Origin: Halobacteriales archaeon SW_9_67_24
GTDB taxonomy: Archaea > Halobacteriota > Halobacteria > Halobacteriales > Halococcaceae
DNA length: 13,767 nucleotides
Direction of reading: 5' to 3'
Assembly (NCBI GenBank): GCA_003022685.1
Contig: PXSV01000142.1
Location: 1 to 13,767 of the forward strand
The notes under the pieces are model-generated. The model did not search any database. It was not told the DNA's origin and saw only the letters and a program-made list of their open reading frames with translations. Shown here in pieces: positions 1-6,654 of this stretch; positions within the stretch are counted from its first letter, which is position 1; each line of letters begins with the position of its first letter. Position numbers and translations under genes: made by a program.

Positions 1-62
1 AAGACGGGTTTTTGGAAGGGGTTCGAGGGAGCGAGCAACACGAGCGACCGAGGACCCCTCGT

Positions 63-68
63 AAAAAA
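63..68 (-). terminator. Oligo-T terminator after the phosphatase-family gene
   Basis: A run of six A on the plus strand reads as six T on the minus strand, 10-15 bases past the stop codon of the minus-strand gene ending at 78. Short T-runs are the usual archaeal intrinsic termination signal. No strong stem precedes it. Confidence 0.45.
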
Positions 69-77
69 GTGGGTGGT

Positions 78-1424
78 CTAGGCGAGACTCGACCCGTCGA
101 ACTCGCCCCGGTCGTAGTCGACCTCCATTGCATCGAGCAGCGTGGGCGCGATGTCGAACAGGTCGGTGTCGTCGCCGACCCGCGCATCGGCGTCGTCAAC
201 GAACAGGCAGGCGTTGTCGAAGCTGTGCATCCCGTTTCGCGGGCCGGTGTCGAAGACGCTGCCGTGACCCGAGAAGCCGGCCTTGAGGTCGAAGCCGTGA
301 TTCGGGATGGCGACGAGGTCGGGAGCGATGTCGTCGTGAGCGCCGCGGAAGGCGTTTTCCTTCTCGGCCACGCGCTCACAGACCTTCCGGCCGTCGGGGC
401 CTTCGAGGGTTTCGAGCGCCTTCTTGAGTTCGGTGCGTTTGTCCTCGTAGTCCTCCTCGGCGACGCCGCCGCGGGGCTCGCGGCCTTCGAGGTTGATGTA
501 GAACCGCCCGGGGATGAACGCGTACGCCTCGGTGTCGTCGGCGATGTCGGCGAGGCTCTCGTGGTCGTCGCTCTCGAAGTCGAGCCAGCCCTCCTGTTCG
601 AGCCACTCGTTGAAGTGAACCTCGTGATCTTGGACGGTGAACCCGTGGTCCGAGGCGACAGCCATCGTCACGTCGTCGGGAAGCATCTCGCGCAGCCGGC
701 CAAGGTACTCGTCGACCTTGCGATAGAAGTCGAGGAACTCCTCCTTGTACTCGCCGTCGCGCTCGTAGTCCTCGAAGAGGAAGTGGTTCACCCGGTCGGT
801 GGTCATGAACACCCCGAACAGCATGTCCCAGTCGTCCTGTTCGACGTAGTGGCTGAAGGCCTCGAAGCGGGCGTCGAGGGTCACGTGGGCGTCCTCGATG
901 AACTCGCTCTTGTCGTCGTCGTGGCCGAGCTTCGCGTTGTTGTCGATCCGGTAGCCGAGTCCGGTGAGGCTGTCCCGAAGCTCGTCGGGGTAGGCGGCCT
1001 CGTCGACGCCGGGCGAGAGAAAGCCCGACACCATCCGCTGGACGTCGCGCTGGGGCGGGAAGGTGACGGGAACGTTCATCACGGTGGCGTCGCGGCCCTC
1101 GTCCTCGACGCGATCCCAGACGCGGGTCGCCTGGACGTCCCGGCCCATCGGAACGTAGGTCTCGTAGGAGCCGACTTCTCGATCCTGAAAACCGTAGACG
1201 CCCGTCTCGCCGGGGTTCACGCCGGTCGTGAGGGAGGGCCAGCACGCGCTCGATTCGGGGGGAACGATCGAGTCGATCGCGCCAGCGCTGCCCTCGCGGG
1301 CGAGCGTGGAGAGGTTCTCGAAGACGTCGGGGTTGTCATCGATCAGGCTGTACGGCACGCCGTCGATGCCGAAGAAGGCGACGCGCGGGGCGTCGTCGCC
1401 ACGGATGCGGTCGAACAGTCCCAT
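78..1424 (-). CDS. Alkaline phosphatase superfamily hydrolase (type I phosphodiesterase/nucleotide pyrophosphatase-like)
   Basis: A predicted metal-dependent phosphohydrolase of 448 residues, probably cytoplasmic because no signal peptide is seen. The N-terminal FFGIDG supplies a metal ligand (Asp21). PPESSACWPSLTTG (55-68) sits where this superfamily carries its nucleophile, here a Ser (58 or 59) instead of the common Thr. Later metal-ligand candidates are TTDRVNH (Asp210, His214), SDHGF (Asp259, His260) and GMHSFDN (His400). All the expected two-metal ligands are therefore present. The substrate is unknown; nucleotide or sugar-nucleotide phosphodiesters, or phosphonates, are possible. I chose the Met beginning MGLFDRIRG. 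The reading frame extends eight codons upstream to 1448, but a TATA-like TTCTTTGTG (1446-1454) lies over that extension, 22-30 bases before 1424, which fits a leaderless transcript. The family is clear; the exact activity is inference. Confidence 0.9.
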   Translation of the reverse strand: MGLFDRIRGDDAPRVAFFGIDGVPYSLIDDNPDVFENLSTLAREGSAGAIDSIVPPESSACWPSLTTGVNPGETGVYGFQDREVGSYETYVPMGRDVQATRVWDRVEDEGRDATVMNVPVTFPPQRDVQRMVSGFLSPGVDEAAYPDELRDSLTGLGYRIDNNAKLGHDDDKSEFIEDAHVTLDARFEAFSHYVEQDDWDMLFGVFMTTDRVNHFLFEDYERDGEYKEEFLDFYRKVDEYLGRLREMLPDDVTMAVASDHGFTVQDHEVHFNEWLEQEGWLDFESDDHESLADIADDTEAYAFIPGRFYINLEGREPRGGVAEEDYEDKRTELKKALETLEGPDGRKVCERVAEKENAFRGAHDDIAPDLVAIPNHGFDLKAGFSGHGSVFDTGPRNGMHSFDNACLFVDDADARVGDDTDLFDIAPTLLDAMEVDYDRGEFDGSSLA

Positions 1425-1508
1425 GGGGCGGCTACTCCCGAAGGGCACAAAGAACGTTCGTTTCGGCGTCGCTCCACGGGATCGGGGCCGCCGGGAGCCG
1501 CTAGGTGG

Positions 1509-1652
1509 TCAGTGCTCGCCGAGCGGCTGTCCGCAGGCCGGACAGCTCGCCGTCCCGTCGTCCGCGTCGTCGATCGTGGACGCGCTGTTCTCGGGAACCA
1601 CCGTCAGGTGATGCAAGCCGGCAGCGGGACGTTTTGCAGCCATCACGACCAT
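1509..1652 (-). CDS. CPxCG single-knuckle mini-protein
   Basis: A very short gene encoding 47 residues: a basic/hydrophobic start, a middle with LHHLTVVPEN and an Asp-rich linker, then SCPACGQPLGEH at the C-terminus. The CPxCG knuckle (Cys37, Cys40) is typical of the many tiny haloarchaeal zinc-finger proteins. Those usually have two such knuckles. Here there is one, so zinc binding would need dimerisation, the two histidines, or a partner. The start is uncertain: in-frame ATGs lie at 1643, 1652 and 1685. The codons between 1685 and 1653 include several that are rare here (CTT, TTG, GGT, GTA). The TATA-like TTAAAATT at 1693-1686 would place transcription start near 1664, so 1652 or 1643 is preferred. 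The function is not known. It is transcribed in the same direction as the phosphatase-family gene, 84 bases upstream of it. Confidence 0.6.
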   Translation of the reverse strand: MVVMAAKRPAAGLHHLTVVPENSASTIDDADDGTASCPACGQPLGEH

Positions 1653-1685
1653 CGTTACGGCCCCCGCACCCAAAAGACTGTCCAT

Positions 1686-1693
1686 AATTTTAA
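1686..1693. promoter_or_regulatory. Symmetric TATA-like box between divergent small genes
   Basis: AATTTTAA stands out as A/T-rich in GC-rich DNA. On the minus strand (TTAAAATT) it would start transcription about 11-20 bases before the CPxCG gene. On the plus strand it would start near 1715, about 50 bases before the membrane-protein gene at 1766. It may serve either or both directions. Confidence 0.4.
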
Positions 1694-1765
1694 CACATTC
1701 ATCGAGTGCCCTGCATAACCATGAGGAATACGAGGGTTTTCGTCGGCGAAACCCGTTGGGGGGGT

Positions 1766-1978
1766 ATGTTCGAGCGAAACGTCGGTGGCTTCGATCGGAT
1801 CGCCCGCGGCGTGGTGGGTACGTGCCTGGTCGCGGTCGCGTTCGGCGCGTTCCTGGCCGATCGGCGCTCGATGGCGGTCGTCGCGGCGCTCGGGAGTGCC
1901 GGGCTGCTGTTCAACTTCGCCACGGCGCGCTGTGGACTGAACAAGCTGCTCGGCATCGATACCTGTCCGCGGGAGTAG
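1766..1978 (+). CDS. Small two-helix membrane protein of the YgaP-transmembrane/DUF2892 type
   Basis: Encodes 70 residues. The opening MFERNVGGFDRIAR is the characteristic beginning of DUF2892 (inner-membrane YgaP-like) proteins. Two hydrophobic helices follow (about 12-31 and 35-52). It ends with a polar segment holding two cysteines (ARCGLNKLLGIDTC). That N-R-GxxDRxxR start, two helices and Cys-containing tail match the family, which in bacteria is sometimes fused to a rhodanese domain; alone its role is unknown. I chose ATG 1766 because the family starts here and a G-run lies just before it. Frames open to an ATG at 1721 and a GTG at 1706, but those codons (AGG, AAT, AGG, GTT) are atypical for this genome. 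Confidence 0.72.
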   Translation: MFERNVGGFDRIARGVVGTCLVAVAFGAFLADRRSMAVVAALGSAGLLFNFATARCGLNKLLGIDTCPRE

Positions 1979-2304
1979 GGACCTGAGCGCTTGACTCTGC
2001 GGTGGCGCGCGCTCACGCTCGTGTGCGAGCGATGCGAGGCGCGAGCGCAGCGAGCGTCTCGATGCGAACGGGGAGCACAGCGACCCGTGAGCGACAGCGG
2101 GCACCGAGCGTACGACATCATGCGAGGGATGACCGAGCGACGAGCGGCGCAAAGGAAGTGAGGGCCGCCGAGCGAAGGAATCGGCTGGGGAGGGTGTGGC
2201 TTTCATTTGTATCGGATGTAGCAGCAGAAGCGGTTCCTCGATCGAAACCGGCCGTTCTTCTTCGAGTCAGTACATCGATCCGCCCACCGAAACGACTCGC
2301 AGAT
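1979..2304. other. Non-coding spacer rich in GAGCG repeats
   Basis: This stretch lies between a plus-strand stop and the pyrophosphatase stop and contains no convincing gene. About 1995-2175 is packed with short GAGCG/GCGAG words in both orientations, for example GCGAGCGCAGCGAGCG near 2040-2055, and later GGCTGGGGAGGGTGTGG near 2184-2200. From memory, similar GAGCG-rich blocks ending in this G-rich motif recur between genes in haloarchaeal genomes; I cannot confirm that here. The long open frames crossing it are low-complexity Arg/Ser/Ala translations. Confidence 0.5.
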
Positions 2305-2838
2305 TCAGTTGAACTCTTCTTCGTAGAGGTCCTGGGCGTGTTCGATCGCGTCGTAGGCCGCCTCGCGATCCTCCCAGCCCTGGGTCTCGACTTCCTTGCC
2401 CGCTTCCAGATTTTTGTAGGTCCCGAAGAACTCGTCGATCTCGTCGAGTTGCTGCTGGGTGATGTCCTCCAAGTCCTCGATGTGGTCGTAGCGGGGGTCT
2501 TCCGAGGGGACGGCGATCACCTTGTCGTCCTGCTCGCCGTCGTCGTCCATCTTCATCAGCGCGACGGGGCGGGCTTCGATGATACAGCCAGGGAACGTCC
2601 GATCCTCGACGAGCACTAAGACGTCGAAGGGGTCCTCGTCGTCGTAGTAGCTCCGCGGGATGAACCCGTAATCCGAGGGGTAGTGAACGTTCGAGTGGAG
2701 CACGCGATCGAGGACGACGCCGGGAACGTCCTTGTCGTACTCGTATTTGTTGCGCTCGCCCTTGAGACACTCCACGACCGCGTAGATCTCCTCGGGCGGA
2801 TCGGGGCCCGTTTCGAGGTCTTCCCAGAGGTTCGTCAT
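2305..2838 (-). CDS. ppa: Soluble inorganic pyrophosphatase, family I
   Basis: This 177-residue cytoplasmic enzyme hydrolyses pyrophosphate to two phosphates, pulling biosynthetic reactions forward. Its length is normal for prokaryotic family I. Signature parts are present: the N-terminal ECLKGERNKYEYD (Glu23, Lys31, Tyr32, Glu33), the YPSDYGFIP loop (53-61), and the metal-binding DDEDPFDVLVL (Asp67, Asp69, Asp72). DDKVIAVP (104-111) follows with its Asp and Lys. The C-terminal half has the usual GWEDREAA-type helix and an acidic end. The start MTNLWEDLE was chosen over an 18-codon longer frame, because a TATA-like GCTTTTTGG (2861-2869) lies inside that extension about 23-30 bases before 2838. 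The product is confidently assigned. It stands alone, divergent from the PadR regulator. Confidence 0.96.
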   Translation of the reverse strand: MTNLWEDLETGPDPPEEIYAVVECLKGERNKYEYDKDVPGVVLDRVLHSNVHYPSDYGFIPRSYYDDEDPFDVLVLVEDRTFPGCIIEARPVALMKMDDDGEQDDKVIAVPSEDPRYDHIEDLEDITQQQLDEIDEFFGTYKNLEAGKEVETQGWEDREAAYDAIEHAQDLYEEEFN

Positions 2839-2860
2839 CGACCGGACCTGCAACAGGCAG

Positions 2861-2869
2861 CCAAAAAGC
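2861..2869 (-). promoter_or_regulatory. TATA-like box of the pyrophosphatase gene
   Basis: Read on the minus strand as GCTTTTTGG, 23-31 bases before the chosen ppa start. This is the spacing of a leaderless haloarchaeal promoter. Confidence 0.4.
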
Positions 2870-2992
2870 GTTTTCTGTTCGCCCTGCACCATCAGCTATC
2901 GATCGTGACGCCGGACCTCTTTTCGGGGATATTCCACGGTCGTGGCAGTATTCGCCGCCGAACCCGGCAGTCCGCCGGATGAGGTTGCAAAC

Positions 2993-3000
2993 TATTAAAT
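2993..3000 (+). promoter_or_regulatory. TATA box of the PadR-like regulator
   Basis: TATTAAAT lies 25-32 bases before ATG 3025, in otherwise GC-rich DNA. The spacing predicts a leaderless transcript and supports 3025 over the in-frame ATG at 3007. Confidence 0.6.
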
Positions 3001-3024
3001 AGAAGGGTGACATATCCGGAGTCG

Positions 3025-3381
3025 ATGTCAGAGGCACAAGCGGCATCGGACCGGAGCATCGCGCGCGACCTAACGGCATTCCAACAAAACATCCTCGTCA
3101 TCCTTTCGGACGAGCCGATGTACGGCCTCGCGATCAAGCGCCAGCTCGAGGAGTACTACGACTCGGAGGTCAACCACGGGCGACTCTACCCCAACCTCGA
3201 CGACCTCGTGGAGCTGGACCTCGTCGCCAAAAGCGAACTCGACAAGCGCACCAACCAGTACGAACTCACCGACGAGGGCTACGACGCGGTCGTCGACAAG
3301 CTCGACTGGACGTTCTCGAAGTTCGTGACCGACGGCGACCGCGCCGACACCGTGCGCGATCTCGTCGACGACAACGCGTAA
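3025..3381 (+). CDS. PadR-family winged-helix transcriptional regulator
   Basis: A DNA-binding protein of 118 residues. The conserved PadR pattern is clear: LTAFQQNILVILSDEPMYGL (17-36), an AIKRQLEEYY helix, then the HGRLYPNLDDLVELDLV recognition-helix region (51-67) and a wing with RTNQYELTDEGYDAV (75-89). The C-terminal half is a helix (DKLDWTFSKFV) that in the family forms the dimer arm. Regulators of this type usually bind as dimers and are released by a small ligand or stress signal. The ligand and targets cannot be told from sequence. It is divergent from ppa (186-base gap), so autoregulation from the shared gap is plausible. The start is backed by a well-placed TATA box. Confidence 0.9.
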   Translation: MSEAQAASDRSIARDLTAFQQNILVILSDEPMYGLAIKRQLEEYYDSEVNHGRLYPNLDDLVELDLVAKSELDKRTNQYELTDEGYDAVVDKLDWTFSKFVTDGDRADTVRDLVDDNA

Positions 3382-3399
3382 GACGGCGACCCGCGACGA

Positions 3400-3405
3400 T
3401 TTTTT
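3400..3405 (+). terminator. Oligo-T terminator after the PadR-like gene
   Basis: Six T residues begin 19 bases after the PadR stop codon, within the convergent gap before the next minus-strand gene. This is a plausible archaeal intrinsic terminator. Confidence 0.45.
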
Positions 3406-3436
3406 GCCGCGTGAGAACCCTTAGCGAGCGCGTCGG

Positions 3437-4249
3437 CTACGTCGTCGTGTCCACGACCTCGTAGCTCACGTTGCCGTCGCGGAGTTCGCCCGTGTGGGCC
3501 GACAGCCGGTCCGCGACCGCGAGCAGACAGACGTCGAGCCCCTTCGTGGCGGCCTCTCGGACCGCGATCGCCGTGCCGAACCGGATGTCGGGCTCGACGC
3601 CCGCCGTTCGCACCGCGGCCAGGGCCTCGGTGCCCGCCGTCGCCACGAGGTCGTGGTCCGCAGCAGCGGCGGCGACGGCGTCCGAATCGAGCGCCGCGCT
3701 GCCGCCCGCTTGCACCTCGGGCACCGACAGCACCGTCACCGTTCCCAACTCGTAGTCGAGCACGCCCGTAAAGTCCGTGACGCCGACGTCCTCGCCGGCC
3801 GCGGCGTCGGTGACTGCAATCGCGGTTGCACTCCCTGCGTCGCCCGCCGTCGCGCGGAGCACGCCGTCGCCCATCGCGAGCGAGACCGTCGAGCCCTCGT
3901 CGACCGCGGTCGTGGCGAGCGCGGTGTCGACCTCGACCTCCTCGATGACGTCCGCGGCGACGTGATCGACGAACCCGCGGAGCTCGTCGGTCCTGGTCAG
4001 CAGCCAGTCGACGCCTTCGTTGGTGACCTCGTACCGTCCGCGGCCGTGTTTCTCGACGTAGCCCTCCTCGATCAGGTCCTTCAGGTAGTCGCTCACCGCC
4101 TGGGAGGTCACGCCGATCGCGTCGGCGACCTCGCGCTGGCTGACCGCCGGCTGGCGCTCGGCGATCCCCGTGAGGATCCGATAGCGGGTGGCGTTGCGCT
4201 TGCTCCGGAGCACCGCCGCCTCCCCGGCGTCGTCCGCGTTCGGCGTCAT
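3437..4249 (-). CDS. Winged-helix (MarR/ArsR-like) transcriptional regulator with C-terminal sensor-like domain
   Basis: Encodes 270 residues. Residues about 18-85 form a winged helix: NATRYRILTGIA, then the helix-turn-helix VSQREVADAIGVTSQAVSDY (37-56), then DLIEEGYVEKHGRGRYEVTN as wing. A DELRGFVDHV helix links this to a C-terminal part of about 170 residues, rich in Ala, Val and Gly, with no motif I recognise. It may be an effector-binding domain. It is convergent with the PadR gene (55-base gap). No target can be inferred; the hydantoinase/permease genes 430 bases upstream on the same strand are only a possibility. The start MTPNADDAGE was chosen because a TATA-like AAAAATACT (4284-4276) sits about 30 bases before it. 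The longer open frame to 4390 has no supporting signal. Confidence 0.85.
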   Translation of the reverse strand: MTPNADDAGEAAVLRSKRNATRYRILTGIAERQPAVSQREVADAIGVTSQAVSDYLKDLIEEGYVEKHGRGRYEVTNEGVDWLLTRTDELRGFVDHVAADVIEEVEVDTALATTAVDEGSTVSLAMGDGVLRATAGDAGSATAIAVTDAAAGEDVGVTDFTGVLDYELGTVTVLSVPEVQAGGSAALDSDAVAAAAADHDLVATAGTEALAAVRTAGVEPDIRFGTAIAVREAATKGLDVCLLAVADRLSAHTGELRDGNVSYEVVDTTT

Positions 4250-4679
4250 CGTCGACGGTGGACGCCGCGAACGCAAGTATTTTTGGTCTATCCCGAGTTC
4301 GGTTGTGCTCCGATGCCGTTCACGGCCTCCAGCGAAACCCGACTTGTCCTCTCGACTCGGAACCGGCCGGGTCACCGGCGTCACCAGCAACCGAAGGTTC
4401 GAGTTGTCGATTTTGATCGCTTCGAGCGACTCAGAAACAACGAACAGGTCCCTATTTGTCGATCAGTGAATGCTTCAATCCGTTTCCGTGCCGTTCAACG
4501 TCGTTCTGGCTCGAAGTGGCCGTCCCGAACACGACGATTTAGCTCTCGGCTTCGTCGCCCCTCGAACGAACGGGATCACAGCAAAGGCGCTCAGAAGCCG
4601 GATTTCGACGCGCAATCCGTGCTTGTCGGCGAAAAGTCCTCCTTCTGTCAGTTATATCTATTTGCGCGTCGAGAGGGAG
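4250..4679. other. Intergenic stretch without a recognisable gene
   Basis: This region separates the winged-helix regulator start from the hydantoinase stop. It holds the regulator's TATA-like box (4276-4284) and a second, unassigned A/T-rich box, GTTATATCTA (4651-4660). Open frames through it have no conserved features. The middle part is less GC-rich than the flanking genes, so decayed sequence is possible, but I recognise nothing in it. Confidence 0.5.
4276..4284 (-). promoter_or_regulatory. TATA-like box of the winged-helix regulator
   Basis: Read on the minus strand as AAAAATACT, 27-35 bases before the chosen start at 4249. It fits a leaderless or near-leaderless transcript. Confidence 0.45.
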
Positions 4680-6068
4680 CTATTCGGCACTCCCCATCGG
4701 AACACCGTTCTCGCCTCGCGGGAGGTACTCGCGGTCGCCCGGTTCGACCTGAAGTTCGTCGTTCTCGACGACGACCTCGCCGCCGACGATGGTGTGGGTC
4801 GGCAGGCCGGTGAGGTCGTCGCCGTGGAACGTCGAGTGCTTTTCGAGGTCGACGATCACCATGTCGGCGTCGGCACCCTCGACGAGTGCTCCTTTCCGGG
4901 GGTAGAGTCCCCACCGTTTGGCGTTGTTTTCGGCACAGACCTCGACCACCCGCTCCATGCTGATCCGGTTTTCGTTGACGCCCTCGCTCATCATCACCGG
5001 CAGGAAGTACTCGATGCCGTTGTTGTCGCCTGGGATCGCGTCCCACATATCCCCATATTGGCCCTCGCCCTTCTCCTTGAACTCGATCTTGTGCGGGCAG
5101 TGGTCGGTACCGAGATAGTCGACTACCCCAGTCCGCAATCCTTCCCAGAGCCGCTTCTTGCTCCGCTCTTTCCGGAGCGGGGGCGAGATCTTCCCCCAGA
5201 CCCCGAGGTCCTCGTCGTTAGTGTGGGCGAGAAAAGCCGGCAGGGTCTCGGCGTGGAGGTTGACGCCCTGCTCTTGAAATCGCTCGCAGACGTCGACGCC
5301 CTCGGCGGTGCTCATGTGGACGATGTACGCCCGGGACTCGGTGTACTCGGTGAGCTGGCCGATCTGCTCGATCTGCATTGCCTCGGCGACGTTCGGCGAG
5401 GCCTCCGTCCACGCTTCGAGGTCGTTGCGCCCCTCGTCCTGGAGCTCCTGGCGGCGCTCGTAGGCGAGGTCCTCGTTTTCGGCGTGGAACATCACCACGC
5501 CCCCATTGACGTCCGAAACCGTATCGAGCACCTGGTACACGCGCCCGGCGTCGGAGTGGTCGATCCCGAGCTCGGGGCTCGCGTGCTTGTACCAGTTGAA
5601 GAACACTTTGAACGACCGGATCCCCTCGTCGACGAGTCCTTCGATCTCCTCGACGTGGTGGTCCTGGTGGATGATCGCGTGGTACGCGAAGTCGATGTAG
5701 GAGTTCTCGCGGCCGACCTCGCGGAAGAACTCCATGTCGGGGAGGTACGGCTCGCGCTGGAGCAGGAAGTTGACGACCGTCGTCACGCCGCCGTGGACCG
5801 CGCCACGGGTCTCGGTCTCGAAGTCGTGTTCGAGACCTGCGTGATAGTCCTCGAACTCGTAGCGGGAGAGTCCCCAGTGGACGTGCGGGTCGATGAATCC
5901 CGGGACGAGGTAGTTCCCCTCGGCGTCGATCTCACGGTCGGCATCGGGGAGGTTCGCTTCGGTTCCCACCGCGACGATCCGGCCGTCGGCGGCCGCAACG
6001 CCACCCAGAATCGTGCCGCCTGGCGTCACCACTCGTGCGTCGACCACGCGCAGGTCTGCTCGTGTCAT
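4680..6068 (-). CDS. Cyclic amidohydrolase of the hydantoinase/dihydropyrimidinase/allantoinase group
   Basis: A 462-residue metal-dependent enzyme predicted to open a cyclic amide ring (hydantoin, dihydropyrimidine, allantoin or similar). The binuclear-metal ligand set is complete: GFIDPHVHWG (His62, His64), the carboxylated-lysine site in SFKVFFNW (Lys154), FHAENED (His195), VHMST (His251) and GTDHCPH (Asp322). The N-terminal and C-terminal beta strands (RVVDARVVTPGG; GADADMVIVDLEK) form the usual composite sandwich. Length is typical. It is the last gene of a minus-strand trio with a nucleobase permease and a small membrane protein, but TTAAGTTC (6100-6093) about 25-32 bases before the ATG suggests a promoter of its own. 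The context suggests purine or pyrimidine breakdown. Sequence alone does not separate dihydropyrimidinase from allantoinase or D-hydantoinase. Confidence 0.9.
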   Translation of the reverse strand: MTRADLRVVDARVVTPGGTILGGVAAADGRIVAVGTEANLPDADREIDAEGNYLVPGFIDPHVHWGLSRYEFEDYHAGLEHDFETETRGAVHGGVTTVVNFLLQREPYLPDMEFFREVGRENSYIDFAYHAIIHQDHHVEEIEGLVDEGIRSFKVFFNWYKHASPELGIDHSDAGRVYQVLDTVSDVNGGVVMFHAENEDLAYERRQELQDEGRNDLEAWTEASPNVAEAMQIEQIGQLTEYTESRAYIVHMSTAEGVDVCERFQEQGVNLHAETLPAFLAHTNDEDLGVWGKISPPLRKERSKKRLWEGLRTGVVDYLGTDHCPHKIEFKEKGEGQYGDMWDAIPGDNNGIEYFLPVMMSEGVNENRISMERVVEVCAENNAKRWGLYPRKGALVEGADADMVIVDLEKHSTFHGDDLTGLPTHTIVGGEVVVENDELQVEPGDREYLPRGENGVPMGSAE

Positions 6069-6092
6069 CGTCGTTCATCACTCGACGCGCGA

Positions 6093-6100
6093 GAACTTAA
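6093..6100 (-). promoter_or_regulatory. TATA-like box of the cyclic amidohydrolase
   Basis: Minus-strand TTAAGTTC lies 25-32 bases before the ATG at 6068, consistent with leaderless transcription independent of the upstream genes. Confidence 0.45.
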
Positions 6101-6156
6101 CTCTCCGGGGCAGTGAGACCGAGCGATGAGAGCGGTCGATCGTTCGTTCGTAGCGG

Positions 6157-6573
6157 TCACTCCTCGGCACTCGTCCGAACCCGGTCGGCGAGCGTCTCGT
6201 GACACTCCGTGGGATGGGTGGGGTAGACCGCAATCGGTTTCGGTTCGTTCGCGACGTGGATGGCGAGCTCGTGGCGCTTCCGGTAGCTCCAGTAGAGGCT
6301 CGCCACGCCGACGGCAGCGAACCCGGTCCCGACGAGGGGGTTCCGCGTCGTGCCGACGAAGACGCCGACACCGACGAGGACCACGCTCATGACCACGAGG
6401 TCCCATTCGGCACTCTTGAGGCCGACTTGAGTGATGTTTCCATGCTGGATCTTGATCCTCGTCTCGTCGTCTCGATCGACGTAGACGCCCGTCTCGTTGT
6501 ACCCGATCCAGCCGCCACGCCGGAGTCCCATTCGGGTGATCGTCGTCTCGTCCGGGTCGTCGCGGTCGTTCAT
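6157..6573 (-). CDS. Small two-helix membrane protein of unknown function
   Basis: Encodes 138 residues. A soluble N-terminal part with alternating strands (GYNETGVYVDRDDETRIKI, about 25-42) precedes two hydrophobic helices (about 57-74 and 79-96). A basic stop-transfer SYRKRHE follows, then a C-terminal strand-rich segment (LAIHVANEPKPIAVYPT). Strands flanking a helical hairpin recall membrane-anchored PH-like proteins, but I do not recognise the family. It sits between the permease (81-base gap) and the amidohydrolase (88-base gap), all on the same strand, and may share a transcript with the permease. The start MNDRDDPDE was preferred to an ATG 19 codons upstream, because the extra residues are unlike the rest and shorten the gap to the permease to 24 bases. 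It could be an accessory factor of the transporter, but there is no direct evidence. Confidence 0.7.
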   Translation of the reverse strand: MNDRDDPDETTITRMGLRRGGWIGYNETGVYVDRDDETRIKIQHGNITQVGLKSAEWDLVVMSVVLVGVGVFVGTTRNPLVGTGFAAVGVASLYWSYRKRHELAIHVANEPKPIAVYPTHPTECHETLADRVRTSAEE

Positions 6574-6654
6574 GCGGGTGCGTGGCGGCACGATCACTTC
6601 CGAGTTACGGGGCCAGTCGCGGATGGGCACGAAAACGAGAACTCGTACCGGCGA

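Noticed and set aside
17..59. AGGGGT/ACCCCT inverted repeat near the left edge
   Set aside because: Only a six-base stem with a loop of over 30 bases; not convincing as a structure.
12..1718. Long plus-strand open frame opposite the phosphatase-family gene
   Set aside because: Mirror frame of a recognised protein in GC-rich DNA. Its translation is a Val/Glu/Gly/Arg-rich sequence with no motif.
4472..4502. CRISPR-repeat-like ending GGATTGAAGC on the minus strand
   Set aside because: The 3' end resembles haloarchaeal repeats, but the rest does not match well. There is one copy, no spacer series and no cas gene nearby.
4470..6116. Long plus-strand open frame opposite the cyclic amidohydrolase
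   Set aside because: The minus-strand frame has the full metal-ligand set; the opposite frame is low-complexity and has no family features.
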